Source: Desulfobacter hydrogenophilus (lineage in GTDB: Bacteria; Desulfobacterota; Desulfobacteria; Desulfobacterales; Desulfobacteraceae). Taken from it: a stretch of DNA of 64,000 nt. This document shows positions 9,232-18,767 of the stretch, in pieces (position 1 is the first letter of the stretch; every line of letters starts with the position of its first letter). A program made the translations under genes and the position numbers. The notes beneath the pieces are model-generated. The model was not told the origin of the DNA. It saw nothing but the letters and a program-made list of their open reading frames with translations, and made no database searches. The stretch covers positions 1,313,501 through 1,377,500 of the forward strand of contig NZ_CP036313.1 of assembly GCF_004319545.1 (NCBI RefSeq), written 5' to 3'.

Positions 9232-12200
9232 TCATACTTCCAATATTTCAGCTTGCAGCAGTTTTTCTGCTCTCTTGAATTCGTTCTCTATCTGTAGAAA
9301 CAAACTGGGCGTATCCGTCAGTACGTTTCTCCTTGCTTTTTCTTCCAGATCTCTGAGCAAGGCTGATAATTTCATAGCACCCAGGTTCGCACTGCTTGAT
9401 TTCAGACTATGGGCGATGGAACAGACCGTGCCGGCATCTTTGTCGCAAATGGCCTGCTGCAGGTTCTCCAATTGATTCGGCGTCTCTTCAACAAACAAGT
9501 TAATAATCCGGCTCAAGAGGTCTGCAGCCCCTTGGCCTTGCAATGAGCGAATATTGTCCAGTGCCTTCTGGTCTATCACATCAGCGTCTGCTGACGCAGC
9601 AACTTCCATGGCTACAGGGGAGAGACTTTGTTCCGGCGACTGTTGAGGGGCTAATTTCAGGTTGTCCGGTAACCAGCGTTTCAGAATTTCTATAATTTGA
9701 TTTTGCCCAAACGGTTTACTGATATAATCATCCATTCCGGCAGCCAGACATTTTTCCCGGTCGCCACTCAAGGCATTTGCCGTCAGAGCAATAATCGGTG
9801 TGTGTGTGCCTTTTTTAGCCTTGTTTTTCTGCTGACGGATTTTACCTGTGGCTTCATAACCGTCCAAACGCGGCATCTGACAATCCATAAAAATCATATC
9901 GTACAAACTGTTTTCAGCGCAAGAAACGGCTTCTAATCCATCGTTAGCTAAATCAACTTGACAGCCAAGTTTACGCAAAACAGCTTCAGTCACCTGCTGA
10001 TTGACAAGGTTGTCTTCAGCTAAAAGAATTTTAGCATCAAACGTTATAGTTTCTTTTTTCAGATTGTATTTGGTGATCAATTCATGGGTTTCCGACGGAC
10101 TCCCGTTCATCAATGTGACCAGGCTGTTATACAGGTCAATCTGCCGAACCGGTTTCGTCAGATAAACCTTAATCCCGGCCTCTTTGGCCAGTTTACCATC
10201 TCCGCGAATCCCGGCTGAGGTAAGCATGATCATCCTGGTACTGCTGATAGATGGATCTTTCTTGATCAATCGCGCGACATCCAGTCCGTCCATCTTTGGC
10301 ATGTGCATATCCAGAATAACCATATCAAACGGTTCCCCGGCGGCGGCAGCCTGACGCAGCTTGGCCAAGCCTTGAATGCCATTTTCTGCGCTATCCTGTT
10401 TGCCCCCCCACGTGGCCAGTTGATGAATCAACAGATTCCGGTTGGTTGCGTTGTCGTCAATGATCAAGCCGCGTACCCCCTGCAACTCAAGAGCTGGTAC
10501 CGCGGCAACAATAGACGTTGTTGATGCTTTTTTGCAAGTGAGGGTAAACCGGAACTCTGCCCCCTGACCGGGTTGACTGGAACAACTGATTTCACCGCCC
10601 ATCAATTCCACCAGCTGCTTGGAAATCGCCAAACCAAGGCCGGTTCCTCCATATTTACGGGTGGTCGATTCGTCGGCCTGAGAAAACGGTTGGAACAACC
10701 TTAACTGATCTTCCTCACTCAAGCCAATCCCGGTGTCGCGAACCAAAAATTGAACCTTGGTCGTCTCTTGGCTGTCTTTGATATTTCTGACCTGCACCAC
10801 CACTTCTCCCTGATCCGTAAATTTGATTGCGTTGGAGAGCAGATTGGTTAAAACCTGGCGGATCCGACTCGGGTCAGAGCTGATATCCGAATGCAGGTCT
10901 GCGGCAAGATCGACGATGAGCTCAAGTTTTTTTTCGTGGGCTTTTTGAGCAAGCATCTGAGCGACATCATTGACCAGGGCCGGCAGATTGAAATTGATCG
11001 TTTCCATCTCCAGTTTTCCGGCTTCAATTTTGGAAAAATCGAGAATATCATTAATGACGGTCAACAACGATTGGCCGGAAAGAATGATCGTTTTCAGGTA
11101 ATTGCGCTGCTCTGGGCTCAGCTCAGTATCCAGCACCAGCTCGGCCATTCCCAGAACCCCGTTCATCGGGGTGCGGATTTCATGACTCATATTGGCTAAA
11201 AACTGTGACTTTGCCTTGCTGCCCTGCTTGGCCTGTTCTGCCAGAATAATGGCTTCATCCATAGACTTTTTCAGCTTGGCGGTACGATCTACAACTTGTT
11301 CTTCAAGGGTACGGAAGTTTTGCTCCGCTGCATTGCGATAATCATGTAATCGACTTGCCATCTGGTTAAAATTATCAGCCAGGATCCCGAACTCATCCTT
11401 TGAGTGAACCGTTAAAGGTTTGTAATTGGCATTTTTCAGATTGATCGATTTGACTGCGTCGGTCAACGTGACGACAGGTTTGAGGATGAAGTGTCGCAAC
11501 CCGAGCAGCAACAGGAGACAAACTGTCAAGCCGGTTAAAAGAGTCAGAATGATCACCAGTTTGCCCACCGACCAGCTTTCTGCCATCAATTCCTGTTCCG
11601 ACAGTGAGCTGATCAGAAAGAGCCCTGGATCAATCCGCGTATATTGCAGAACACAGTTCATATCCATAAATCGAGCAGACGTCGCGGATAGAACCTTGGA
11701 CGGGTGGGCCGAATCCTGTATTTTGCTTAACAATGGTTGCGGCACAATCGTGCCGATTAATGCCGGGTTCCTCCCGGCGATGACAGTACCTGTGTCATTG
11801 ATGAAAAATATGTTTCCCTTTGTTTCTTCCTGGAGTTGACGAAGGATTTTATCCAGCCATTCAAGGCCTAGGGTAATGGTTAAAAAACCCCGCAGTTTCG
11901 GTGTTGTTGTTTTCTCATTGACGGAAGTATCAATCAAGTCGAGCCTTTGACTGACCAACAAAGCATAATTATCGGTGTCCTGATTTTTAAATACAATTGT
12001 TGTTATAGAAGATTTTTCTGTTGAAAGTTTTTTAAAATAGGGCGTGTCACCTTCAAATTCGGTCTTGTTGGGAATGTTTTTCACAGTAATTCGGGTGTCT
12101 TCATAACCATCAGGAAGAATGAGCCGAATTTCGTAATATTCAGGATAGACCTGCTGATAATCGCTCAGTAAACGCAACAGAGTTGGTTGCAGCAGTGAAT

Positions 12201-12456
12201 AGCGGTCCTCTTCATCGTCAATTAAAATATATTTTTGAATGAGTTTGTCTTTAGACAACAACAGTGCATTTTTTTCTGCAGACTGTTTGATGGAATGCGC
12301 CTGAACATTGAGTTGTTTAAGAAAGTTTGCCCGTTCTGTCATGACGGAATGATGCGCTGTCTGCGTAATCTTAACGACACTTACCCCGCCGATAATAAGC
12401 AGGGGGACAACGACCAATGGCAGAAACGTGAGGAGTGTTTTTGTTCTAATTCGCAT
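9232..12456 (-). CDS. Membrane hybrid sensor histidine kinase (Cache-like sensor, HAMP, HisKA, HATPase, two REC, HPt)
   Basis: The product is 1074 residues. An N-terminal membrane segment (about 9-28) and a second one (about 298-320) enclose a periplasmic domain of roughly 270 residues of Cache-like size. A HAMP linker follows, then HisKA with the phospho-acceptor His in [11 protein letters not shown] (near residue 425), HATPase_c ([14 protein letters not shown] and [15 protein letters not shown]), two receiver domains ([12 protein letters not shown] and [13 protein letters not shown]) and a C-terminal HPt domain ([13 protein letters not shown]). This is a complete BarA/TorS-like phosphorelay in one chain, lacking only an output regulator. 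The gene begins 15 bases after the PotD-like binding-protein gene on the same strand, which suggests that the binding protein feeds the sensor. Confidence 0.93.
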   Translation of the reverse strand: MRIRTKTLLTFLPLVVVPLLIIGGVSVVKITQTAHHSVMTERANFLKQLNVQAHSIKQSAEKNALLLSKDKLIQKYILIDDEEDRYSLLQPTLLRLLSDYQQVYPEYYEIRLILPDGYEDTRITVKNIPNKTEFEGDTPYFKKLSTEKSSITTIVFKNQDTDNYALLVSQRLDLIDTSVNEKTTTPKLRGFLTITLGLEWLDKILRQLQEETKGNIFFINDTGTVIAGRNPALIGTIVPQPLLSKIQDSAHPSKVLSATSARFMDMNCVLQYTRIDPGLFLISSLSEQELMAESWSVGKLVIILTLLTGLTVCLLLLLGLRHFILKPVVTLTDAVKSINLKNANYKPLTVHSKDEFGILADNFNQMASRLHDYRNAAEQNFRTLEEQVVDRTAKLKKSMDEAIILAEQAKQGSKAKSQFLANMSHEIRTPMNGVLGMAELVLDTELSPEQRNYLKTIILSGQSLLTVINDILDFSKIEAGKLEMETINFNLPALVNDVAQMLAQKAHEKKLELIVDLAADLHSDISSDPSRIRQVLTNLLSNAIKFTDQGEVVVQVRNIKDSQETTKVQFLVRDTGIGLSEEDQLRLFQPFSQADESTTRKYGGTGLGLAISKQLVELMGGEISCSSQPGQGAEFRFTLTCKKASTTSIVAAVPALELQGVRGLIIDDNATNRNLLIHQLATWGGKQDSAENGIQGLAKLRQAAAAGEPFDMVILDMHMPKMDGLDVARLIKKDPSISSTRMIMLTSAGIRGDGKLAKEAGIKVYLTKPVRQIDLYNSLVTLMNGSPSETHELITKYNLKKETITFDAKILLAEDNLVNQQVTEAVLRKLGCQVDLANDGLEAVSCAENSLYDMIFMDCQMPRLDGYEATGKIRQQKNKAKKGTHTPIIALTANALSGDREKCLAAGMDDYISKPFGQNQIIEILKRWLPDNLKLAPQQSPEQSLSPVAMEVAASADADVIDQKALDNIRSLQGQGAADLLSRIINLFVEETPNQLENLQQAICDKDAGTVCSIAHSLKSSSANLGAMKLSALLRDLEEKARRNVLTDTPSLFLQIENEFKRAEKLLQAEILEV

Positions 12457-12471
12457 AAAATGAATATTTTT

Positions 12472-13539
12472 TTATATTTTATTTCGGGTAACGTTCAGAA
12501 ATATGCTGTTGCGAATTTTATTAATTCGGGCGGGTAGTTTGGTATCAATTTCGCATTTTTCCAAAACTGTTTTTCCAGGATAAATTGTCGGATCATTGAG
12601 AAACTCTTGTGGCAGCAATTTTTCTGCCGCCGCATTTGGTGTCGCATAATACATATATTCAGCGTGTTCTGCGGCATTTTCAGGTTCATTGAGAAAGTTG
12701 ATGAAATCCATAGATAGCTTTTTCTTTTCACTTTTTGCCATCACGACAAGATAGTCAACCCACAAGATACTGCCCTCGACAGGAACCACATAGGTGATAT
12801 CCTCATTGATCTCCTGCAGGGTCAGAGCATCCCCACTATAGGTGACAGCAGCCAGGATTTTGCCACTGACAAGGGCTGATTTTTCTGTGACGGAGAGAAC
12901 ATCATATTTCGTGACGTAGGGCTTTTGGGCCAGTAACAGTTTTTCGACCTCTTTATAGGCGTTCAAATCATTCGCATTGTTGATTGAGTAATCAAGCGCT
13001 TTCAAACCGATATCGATTAATTCTCTGTTTTGTGGCAGCATGAAGATTTTACCATGCAGGCTTTCCGGCGGTTTGATGATATCGAGCCATGAACTTATTG
13101 GCGATTGCACCAGATCAGAACGGTAGGCGATTCCAACAGTCCCCCAGAAATAAGGTACGCTGTACTCTTTAGACCCTTTATATGCATTCCCCCACCGGGG
13201 GATGATATGGCGGATGTTGGGGATGTCATCTTCCGAAATTTGAGTCAGCCATCCTCTGCGGATATAGCCAGGGAGACTATTGCCATCGACAAGGGCAACA
13301 TCAAAGTTCTGGCCATCGGTAGACAGCAGAAGACTGTCGCGACTATCGTCACTGGGAAAAGTCACTGTATGAATTTTAGCGTTAAATTTTTCTTCAAATT
13401 TTTTTTGCAAATCCGGACTTAAATCTTGACCCCAGTTGAGAAACGTCAGCTCCTGAACCGGTTCCGCATATGTAACGCTACAAAAAGAAACAGTGACAAT
13501 AACACTTAAAACAATCATTTTTAATGGTAGGTATCTCAC
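12472..13539 (-). CDS. Periplasmic solute-binding protein, spermidine/putrescine (PotD) type
   Basis: The product is 355 residues with a signal peptide ending near VTYA (residue 25). The mature part opens with ELTFLNWGQDLSPDLQKKFEE, typical of PotD/PotF extracellular binding proteins (LNW, then a helix). NFDVALVDGNSLPGYIRRGWL, PYFWGTVGIAYRSD, the later LVSGKILAAVTYSGDA and the LWVDYLVVMAKSEKKKLSMDFI segment also follow that family. No ABC permease or ATPase genes are adjacent; instead a hybrid histidine kinase follows 15 bases downstream. A sensing rather than uptake role is inferred. The ligand could be a polyamine or another small cation or acid. An AGGAG-like site (AAAGGAGAG) precedes the start. 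Confidence 0.85.
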   Translation of the reverse strand: MRYLPLKMIVLSVIVTVSFCSVTYAEPVQELTFLNWGQDLSPDLQKKFEEKFNAKIHTVTFPSDDSRDSLLLSTDGQNFDVALVDGNSLPGYIRRGWLTQISEDDIPNIRHIIPRWGNAYKGSKEYSVPYFWGTVGIAYRSDLVQSPISSWLDIIKPPESLHGKIFMLPQNRELIDIGLKALDYSINNANDLNAYKEVEKLLLAQKPYVTKYDVLSVTEKSALVSGKILAAVTYSGDALTLQEINEDITYVVPVEGSILWVDYLVVMAKSEKKKLSMDFINFLNEPENAAEHAEYMYYATPNAAAEKLLPQEFLNDPTIYPGKTVLEKCEIDTKLPARINKIRNSIFLNVTRNKI

Positions 13540-13797
13540 TTAACTCTCCTTTCTTGTTTTCTCATGATTTCTGGAGTCTTTGAATATAACCTTTGTCAAG
13601 GCGTCGCCAAGTCATCATTAACCATCAGAATCAAAAGAGTTATAAATCTTTCATCAGAAGTCTCTTAGATGCAAGAGTGGGATTGAATTGATTGTAAATA
13701 AAAAAAATATGCATTAAGTTTTATTCGTCATGGCAGGAGATGCATCCCTCCCATTTAGAAGTATTCCTGTTTTTTTAATTTAGTGGATTTGGCCACA

Positions 13798-14082
13798 CTA
13801 TTGGCTGAAACTGATACTATTATAAAGACAAGATTCATGAAAGACAAAATTCATGTCAACGAAGCTCATTAAACGTCCGTAATTTATTATGGCATATCGT
13901 TTTTTCGAATTCTGAATTTCATGATAGCCGCTCCAAGGCCATTCTAAGGGATATGAGACAGTTCCTGTTCGTACCATGTTCATATCAATATAAATCAGAC
14001 AATTGATGAAATGTGAATCAGCTTGGACAGCAGTTGCATGGTAACGATCTTCCCAATAACGGCCATGGGCCGCCTTGAACGT
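13798..14082 (-). pseudogene. REP-associated tyrosine transposase (RAYT/Y1) C-terminal fragment
   Basis: The minus-strand frame reads GRYWEDRYHATAVQADSHF, INCLIYIDMNMVRTGTVSYP and EWPWSGYHEIQNSKKRYAII. These match the C-terminal half of Y1 (IS200-like) transposases of the REP-associated type, whose usual form is WEDRYHAT...YIDLNMVRAG...HP.EW..SGY.EIQ. The HUH catalytic region that should precede it is missing, so the gene is 5'-truncated. The break lies where a copy of the 90-bp dispersed repeat begins (14056-14144), and the two overlap over ATAACGGCCATGGGC. RAYTs are known to mobilise REP hairpins, so the neighbourhood is meaningful. Confidence 0.8.
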
Positions 14083-14144
14083 TCGTCAGCGTGCCCATAA
14101 CAAACCATGAAAGAATTCAGGTCGTTGGTAGTTCTTTCATATAA
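14056..14144 (+). repeat. 90-bp two-hairpin dispersed repeat, copy G
   Basis: It starts ATAACGGCCATGGGC, shares CCCATAACAAACCATGAAAG with the other copies, and ends with the second hairpin (ATGAAAGAA... TTCTTTCAT) and ATAA. It is the most divergent copy in its first half. It abuts and overlaps the RAYT remnant. Confidence 0.7.
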
Positions 14145-14352
14145 ATCCCTTTCCGTTTCTTTCTCATGTTATCTTCTTGAGCGGTCTGACCGGCAACAAC
14201 TTGCATTGATCGAGGAATTGTATCCCGTATGGGCCATTCAAAATTGATATTAAACTACGGACAAATTACATCGTCTATCAATCCATTTCAATGGGTTGAC
14301 TTCCGGAATCTGATTAGCATCCTATAATAAACGACAATAAAAAAAGGATGTA

Positions 14353-15405
14353 ATGATGAGCCGAGACTATCCGTTTGAAACCGGCGTATACCGCCCGCCC
14401 AGTGAAGGGGGCAGCGCGTCCCTGCTGGTTCGCTTTACCCGTAACTGCCCCTGGAACCACTGCACCTTCTGTACCATGTATAAGGGGAAAAAATTTAACT
14501 TAAGACCCTTGGCGGAAATTAAAGCCGATATCAATGCCATGGCAAACCTTGTGGTTGATCTCCAGGCCGAATCAAAAGCACTGGGGCACGGCGGCCAGGT
14601 CACCCGGAACGCCATTCTGGCATTGCTTGAAAAAGCACCCGATTTAAACCGGCATCCGGGCGCGGACATGCTGATCCAGTGGATGGCGGTGGGCGGAAAG
14701 ACCGCATTCATACAGGACGGCAACTCCATGATCATGCCGCCCCAGGACTTGATTGCCGCATTGACCCATCTTAGACAAACCTTTCCTTCCATTGAAAGAA
14801 TCACCACCTATGCAAGGGCACGGACCCTGGCCCAACGCTCCCTTGAGGACCTGAAGGCCATACGCGCAGCCGGTCTTAACCGGCTCCACCTGGGCCTTGA
14901 AACCGGGGATGATGCCCTGCTCAAGCAGATCAAAAAAGGGGTAACGGCAGACGGCCATATTGAGGGGGGTAAAAAGGCCATGGAAGCCGGCTTTCAGGTA
15001 TCAGAATACTGGATGCCCGGCCTTGGCGGCAAGGAGATGACAGACCAGCACGCCGAGAATACCGCCCGGGTGCTCAGCGAAGTCAATCCCCATTATATCC
15101 GGTCCCGACCCTTCAGACCCGCGCCCGGTACCCCGATGGCAGACCAGGTCAACCAGGGGCAGATCACCCTGCTTGATCCCCGGGAACAATTACTTGAACT
15201 GCGCCGCATGGTCCAGAACCTGGAAGTCTCCTCCAAGGTTTGCTTTGACCACATGGGCAACTATTGGCGCACCGCCTCGGGGGACCTGGTCCTCCACCAT
15301 GAATATGAAGGCTATCAGTTTCCGGATGAAAAACAGGCGGTCCTGGACCGCATTGAACTCGGGCTTGCCTATAAACAGGAACCTGTCCGATTTCTTAATT
15401 TTTAG
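14353..15405 (+). CDS. Radical SAM protein with CX4CX2C cluster motif
   Basis: The product is 350 residues. ATG at 14353 is preceded by AAGGATG. The N-terminus VYRPPSEGGSASLLVRFTRN is followed by CPWNHCTFC, giving cysteine spacing C-x4-C-x2-C instead of the usual C-x3-C-x2-C. The GLETGDD motif (near residue 180) and the GLGG turn fit a radical SAM barrel. It is paralogous to the protein encoded at 38814-39683, which has the same opening and spacing. These proteins belong to an oxygen-sensitive 4Fe-4S enzyme family annotated only generally; the substrate is unknown. It stands alone, with no recognisable partner. Confidence 0.85.
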   Translation: MMSRDYPFETGVYRPPSEGGSASLLVRFTRNCPWNHCTFCTMYKGKKFNLRPLAEIKADINAMANLVVDLQAESKALGHGGQVTRNAILALLEKAPDLNRHPGADMLIQWMAVGGKTAFIQDGNSMIMPPQDLIAALTHLRQTFPSIERITTYARARTLAQRSLEDLKAIRAAGLNRLHLGLETGDDALLKQIKKGVTADGHIEGGKKAMEAGFQVSEYWMPGLGGKEMTDQHAENTARVLSEVNPHYIRSRPFRPAPGTPMADQVNQGQITLLDPREQLLELRRMVQNLEVSSKVCFDHMGNYWRTASGDLVLHHEYEGYQFPDEKQAVLDRIELGLAYKQEPVRFLNF

Positions 15406-15483
15406 GGATTGATGTCAAATTTTAATATTACAGGTAATTTATAGGAACCAAGTAGACCCTTTACCCCAGAAAAGGAAACACAA

Positions 15484-15720
15484 ATGTCAGAGGAGAAGAC
15501 CCGGCAGGAAAAAATTCAATCTTGGCATATGAATCGTCGTAAATGGTATCACATTTATTTTTTTGCAGGCGTGGGAATCAATTTTTTATTGTATTTCACA
15601 AAACCTTATGGATTTGATCCCAGCGGTAGTATTCTCTGGGGCTCGTTTTTTGGCATTGCAATTCCTCTTGCCACCATGTTTGTCTGTATTTTTATTCATG
15701 AAAAAATCATCGGGGTGTAG
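15484..15720 (+). CDS. Small two-helix membrane protein
   Basis: The product is 78 residues. After a charged start (MSEEKTRQEKIQSWHMNRRK) come two hydrophobic segments, about residues 22-38 and 47-70. A ribosome-binding AAAGGAA lies at about -10. The stop TAG is followed after one base by the GTG start of the next gene, so the two form an operon. No family was recognised. Confidence 0.7.
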   Translation: MSEEKTRQEKIQSWHMNRRKWYHIYFFAGVGINFLLYFTKPYGFDPSGSILWGSFFGIAIPLATMFVCIFIHEKIIGV

Positions 15721-15721
15721 C

Positions 15722-16624
15722 GTGAGTCTTAGAACCTTTATTTTTGGCGTATTATTTTTACTTTGGACGGGAGCTGTGTCCCAGGCAGACGTGCTGTTTA
15801 CCCATGAAGAAAAAAGCAACGAATTCATGTTGGGTGAAACCAGTGCCAGAACACTGGTGGGTTATACTGGTGATGTCAAGTACGCTGATAAGAAGACCCG
15901 GTATGAGTCAGGCCTTTTAAAACGTTTTTTCGGCAAGGTTAAAACCGGCAGAAATACAAGCGAGTTTGACTTGAAGGCAAATACGGTTTCAGAAGTGGAC
16001 TGGGCAAATCGCTATGTCTATGTTTACCCGATTGCAAATATTTCCGATCCTGAATGGCACCGGAAACGAAGCCCCATGATAAAGGAACGCCGGGAGCTGG
16101 TTGAACAAAGATATGAGGTGTCACCCCCCCAAATATCTTTTGAATTCAGCAAAGAACCTGAAACAGTAAATGGATATTCAACCAAAAGAGTGGATATCAA
16201 ACTAAATCTTGAAACCACTGACAAGAAAAAAAATGCAAAAAGTCTTACAAGGATAACCCAGTCATTATGGCTTTCCACTGAGGTTAAAGGATATGATCTT
16301 TACACAAATTTTAACAAAGCGCTTTCCAGGAAAACAGGAGTAAACGGCTACAGGCTGGGACTTTTAGGTGACCTTTTAAGTTATTACCCCCAGGACCTTG
16401 CCTCAATTGAGGATGACCTTGCCAGGGTAGACGGTTATACCGTGAAGGCAAAATTTCTTCTTGAAGGATCATATATCCAGACTTTTGAGGACAAACCGCC
16501 CAAAAAAACAGATAAGGTTTTCAAGGATGAAACCTCGGTGTTAACCCGTGTTCAGGAAATACCGTCTCTTGATTCAAGCTTGTTTCTGGCACCTGAAAGC
16601 TTTGCCAGAAAAAAGATAAAATAA
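15722..16624 (+). CDS. Exported protein of unknown function
   Basis: The product is about 300 residues from GTG at 15722. The same frame runs upstream to 15563 but overlaps the preceding gene and lacks a signal sequence; from 15722 the protein opens with a clear signal peptide (SLRTFIFGVLFLLWTGAVSQA). The mature part is rich in charged residues and beta-strand-like segments (VSPPQISFEFSKEPETVNGY, QSLWLSTEVKGYDLYTNFN), reminiscent of periplasmic DUF4412-like proteins, but the match is not firm. It follows the small membrane protein by one base and ends 50 bases before a strong terminator hairpin. Confidence 0.7.
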   Translation: MSLRTFIFGVLFLLWTGAVSQADVLFTHEEKSNEFMLGETSARTLVGYTGDVKYADKKTRYESGLLKRFFGKVKTGRNTSEFDLKANTVSEVDWANRYVYVYPIANISDPEWHRKRSPMIKERRELVEQRYEVSPPQISFEFSKEPETVNGYSTKRVDIKLNLETTDKKKNAKSLTRITQSLWLSTEVKGYDLYTNFNKALSRKTGVNGYRLGLLGDLLSYYPQDLASIEDDLARVDGYTVKAKFLLEGSYIQTFEDKPPKKTDKVFKDETSVLTRVQEIPSLDSSLFLAPESFARKKIK

Positions 16625-16665
16625 ACGAGGTGAGACTTTTGCGGTGACATCAGGTTGGCGCTGAA

Positions 16666-16678
16666 TAAGGACCGCAGA
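16666..16678 (-). repeat. Short dispersed motif, site 1
   Basis: TAAGGACCGCAGA is the reverse complement of the TCTGCGGTCCTTA core found also at 27161, 33179 and 38392. Its last bases form the foot of the adjacent terminator hairpin. Confidence 0.4.
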
Positions 16679-16710
16679 CAAAGCCCGGCATTGAAGCCGG
16701 GCTTTGTCTG
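16675..16710 (+). terminator. Terminator hairpin after the 15484-16624 operon
   Basis: CAGACAAAGCCCGGC (16675-16689) and GCCGGGCTTTGTCTG (16696-16710) form a perfect 15-bp stem with a six-base loop. A run of T is lacking directly after it, so it may work in both directions or act by RNA stability. Confidence 0.7.
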
Positions 16711-16720
16711 GTTAAATATT

Positions 16721-16889
16721 TAAGGCCCAAGCTCAAAATAAAACCTTCCATATGGTTTGCCTTTTCATCCGTCTTCTTCGTTGTGTCAATGGGTACATAT
16801 ATTTAATATGCTCCCATCGTCACGCCTTGAATACGAACAAAAATTCTAAACCATATTTTGGAATGTTTTATTCCGATCATGGGCCTAAA
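16721..16889 (-). repeat. 168-bp MITE-like element, copy 1 (inverted relative to copy 2)
   Basis: It is the reverse complement of 30806-30973 with only scattered differences. It has short terminal inverted repeats (TAAGGCCCA, and TGGGCCTAA at the other end) and an internal GGAATAAAACATTCC hairpin. No open frame of size is present, so any movement would need a transposase in trans. Confidence 0.75.
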
Positions 16890-16905
16890 GTTGTGCAGCA
16901 TTTAT

Positions 16906-18522
16906 CTATATCTGTTTAGACTGCGGCTGCCTGGGCCTTAAATCCCTTACATATTTCTGGATGGCCTCTTCGCTGTTCCTGGGCGTGATAAGACTCACAC
17001 CGATATAAAAAAAAAACCCTATAAATACCCAGTAAAATTGATGGGGGGTCGACAGCTTGTTGGCCGGATCACTTAAGAAAAACCAGTGGTAGCTTCCCAG
17101 GTGATATTTTGCATACATCCATGACCCTGTGGAACAGGCGGTCATTACAATGATATTAAGTGCTGCGGCAATGGTCGTGCCCCTTTCCCACCACAGACCA
17201 AGGATGAGTGGCGGACCGACGGAACAAAGGATTACGATAAATGCAGCACCTGAAATATCGAGTACAAGCGCCGGTGGTTTAAAGGAAAACAGTGCACAGA
17301 CCAATATAATAAAAATTGTCATACACCTGGTACACTGAACCGGTTTTTCCTCAGGCCATGTAGATCCGAAAACCTTGCCGATAAGGTCGCGGCCAAGAAC
17401 AACATTCAAAACCATGGTCCAGCCGGCTGCGGTAGCCATGGCAATCGCAAGTCCTCCGGCAGCAATGACGGCCAGCAGAAACGGGCTGTTTAACGCTTCG
17501 TTGGCAGCGATCATGGAGTAATCCGTAACGGATGCACCTGCAACGCCGTATGCGGTTTTCATGTGTTTTAACAGACCCATGGCGCTGTTAATGCCTTCTG
17601 TCTGCATAAGCGGATGCAGCTGCTCTATCAAAACCTTGGTTCCGGTTCCGATGATGACAAGCCCACCATACATGGCACCACCGATAAGAACAGCCCAGAA
17701 AACACTCCGGCGGGCTGATTTGATATCCTGGGTTGTGAAGAACCTGACAACCGTATAAGGCATGGCGGAAAAACCAAAATGCCATACAAAAAAGAAACCG
17801 ACCACGCCGGTCCAGGTACTCATCAGAGGATGGGAAGCCGTTTCCGAAACATAAGGCATATTAAAGAATGTGGGGCTGTTTGCCAGAACCGCATCTGTAA
17901 GGCCGTTAAGTCCGCCGTAATGGCTTATTACATAAAACATTGCCACAAGTGAGCCCACGGTCATGGCAATCCCCTGGAAGGCAGTGGAAAGGGTGGTTGC
18001 AACCATGCCGCCGTAATAAATATATGCAAAGATAATTACCGAGGCCAGGATGACGGAAATAGTAAAGTTAACCTTTAAGATACAAAGCAGGAACAGTGCA
18101 GTACCAACAATTGAGAGGATAACATATGCAAAGCCGCCGATAACCGTCGGGATGGCAGCCCAGAGCCTCATCCACCTGGTTTCGTATCGGTCTGCATAGT
18201 AATCGGTAAAAGATGTGGGTTCATACTTTCTTAAAGGCGCTGCCGTCAGAAGCGTGGCAATAGGCATGCCGCCGATAATGCCGACCAGAGCCCACCAGAA
18301 AGGATAACCAAGAAGAAAGATAAATGCCGGAAGCCCCAGAAAACTTGCCGGGCTGAAATAGGTTGCGGCAAGGGCACTGCCGTTTACAAAAGGACCGACT
18401 TTCCGACCTGCAACATAAAAATCAGAGGCATCAAGAGAGGCTTTTCGTGAGGTCCAGCCAATGTAGAAAATGACAAGAAAATAAGCAAGTGCGCCGAGTA
18501 AAACAATTGGATTAACGCTCAT
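16906..18522 (-). CDS. Sodium:solute symporter (SSS family), large subunit
   Basis: The product is 538 residues with about 13 hydrophobic segments. The N-terminus (GWTSRKASLDASDFYVAGRK, then GPFVNGSALAATYFSPASFL) has the characteristic SSS family pattern seen in acetate/monocarboxylate (ActP/MctP-like) and pantothenate carriers. Its ATG overlaps the stop of the preceding small-subunit gene by four bases (ATGA), so the pair is translationally coupled. A Na+-driven carboxylate importer in the inner membrane is likely, which suits an organism with acnA in the same segment. The substrate cannot be fixed from sequence. Confidence 0.9.
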   Translation of the reverse strand: MSVNPIVLLGALAYFLVIFYIGWTSRKASLDASDFYVAGRKVGPFVNGSALAATYFSPASFLGLPAFIFLLGYPFWWALVGIIGGMPIATLLTAAPLRKYEPTSFTDYYADRYETRWMRLWAAIPTVIGGFAYVILSIVGTALFLLCILKVNFTISVILASVIIFAYIYYGGMVATTLSTAFQGIAMTVGSLVAMFYVISHYGGLNGLTDAVLANSPTFFNMPYVSETASHPLMSTWTGVVGFFFVWHFGFSAMPYTVVRFFTTQDIKSARRSVFWAVLIGGAMYGGLVIIGTGTKVLIEQLHPLMQTEGINSAMGLLKHMKTAYGVAGASVTDYSMIAANEALNSPFLLAVIAAGGLAIAMATAAGWTMVLNVVLGRDLIGKVFGSTWPEEKPVQCTRCMTIFIILVCALFSFKPPALVLDISGAAFIVILCSVGPPLILGLWWERGTTIAAALNIIVMTACSTGSWMYAKYHLGSYHWFFLSDPANKLSTPHQFYWVFIGFFFYIGVSLITPRNSEEAIQKYVRDLRPRQPQSKQI

Positions 18523-18767
18523 ATTTCACCTTCTTCCTGTTTCAGCTTTTCCTCTCTTTTCTCTTCAGACCAGTAGAATAAAAAAGAGATGATAATGTTG
18601 ATGATCCAGAGGCCGAAAAGCCAATTGTAAAGATAGCAGGCCGGAAAACCAAAGACTTTCTTCAGTGGAAGTCCCGGAATCGTCATCTCCAGAATAATGA
18701 AAAGAAACACCCAAGAATACATCAGACCTGTGCCTGCCCAGAAAATTTTTGGCATGCCTTTGAACAT
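18519..18767 (-). CDS. Symporter small subunit-like membrane protein
   Basis: The product is 82 residues with two hydrophobic helices (about 9-29 and 43-66) and a charged tail (WSEEKREEKLKQEEGEI). Size, topology and the four-base overlap with the SSS symporter fit the small accessory subunit often encoded with such carriers (DUF4212/DUF485-like). GGAGG lies about 8 bases upstream of the ATG. Confidence 0.75.
   Translation of the reverse strand: MFKGMPKIFWAGTGLMYSWVFLFIILEMTIPGLPLKKVFGFPACYLYNWLFGLWIINIIISFLFYWSEEKREEKLKQEEGEI

Noticed and set aside
8912..9235. 107-codon minus frame as a real gene
   Set aside because: Its start overlaps the group II intron RT scrap in another frame, and the rest has no support. 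The frame is a by-product of the broken intron gene.
13984..14082. RAYT fragment as an intact gene
   Set aside because: The N-terminal HUH part is missing and the frame breaks at the repeat; only a C-terminal part is present.
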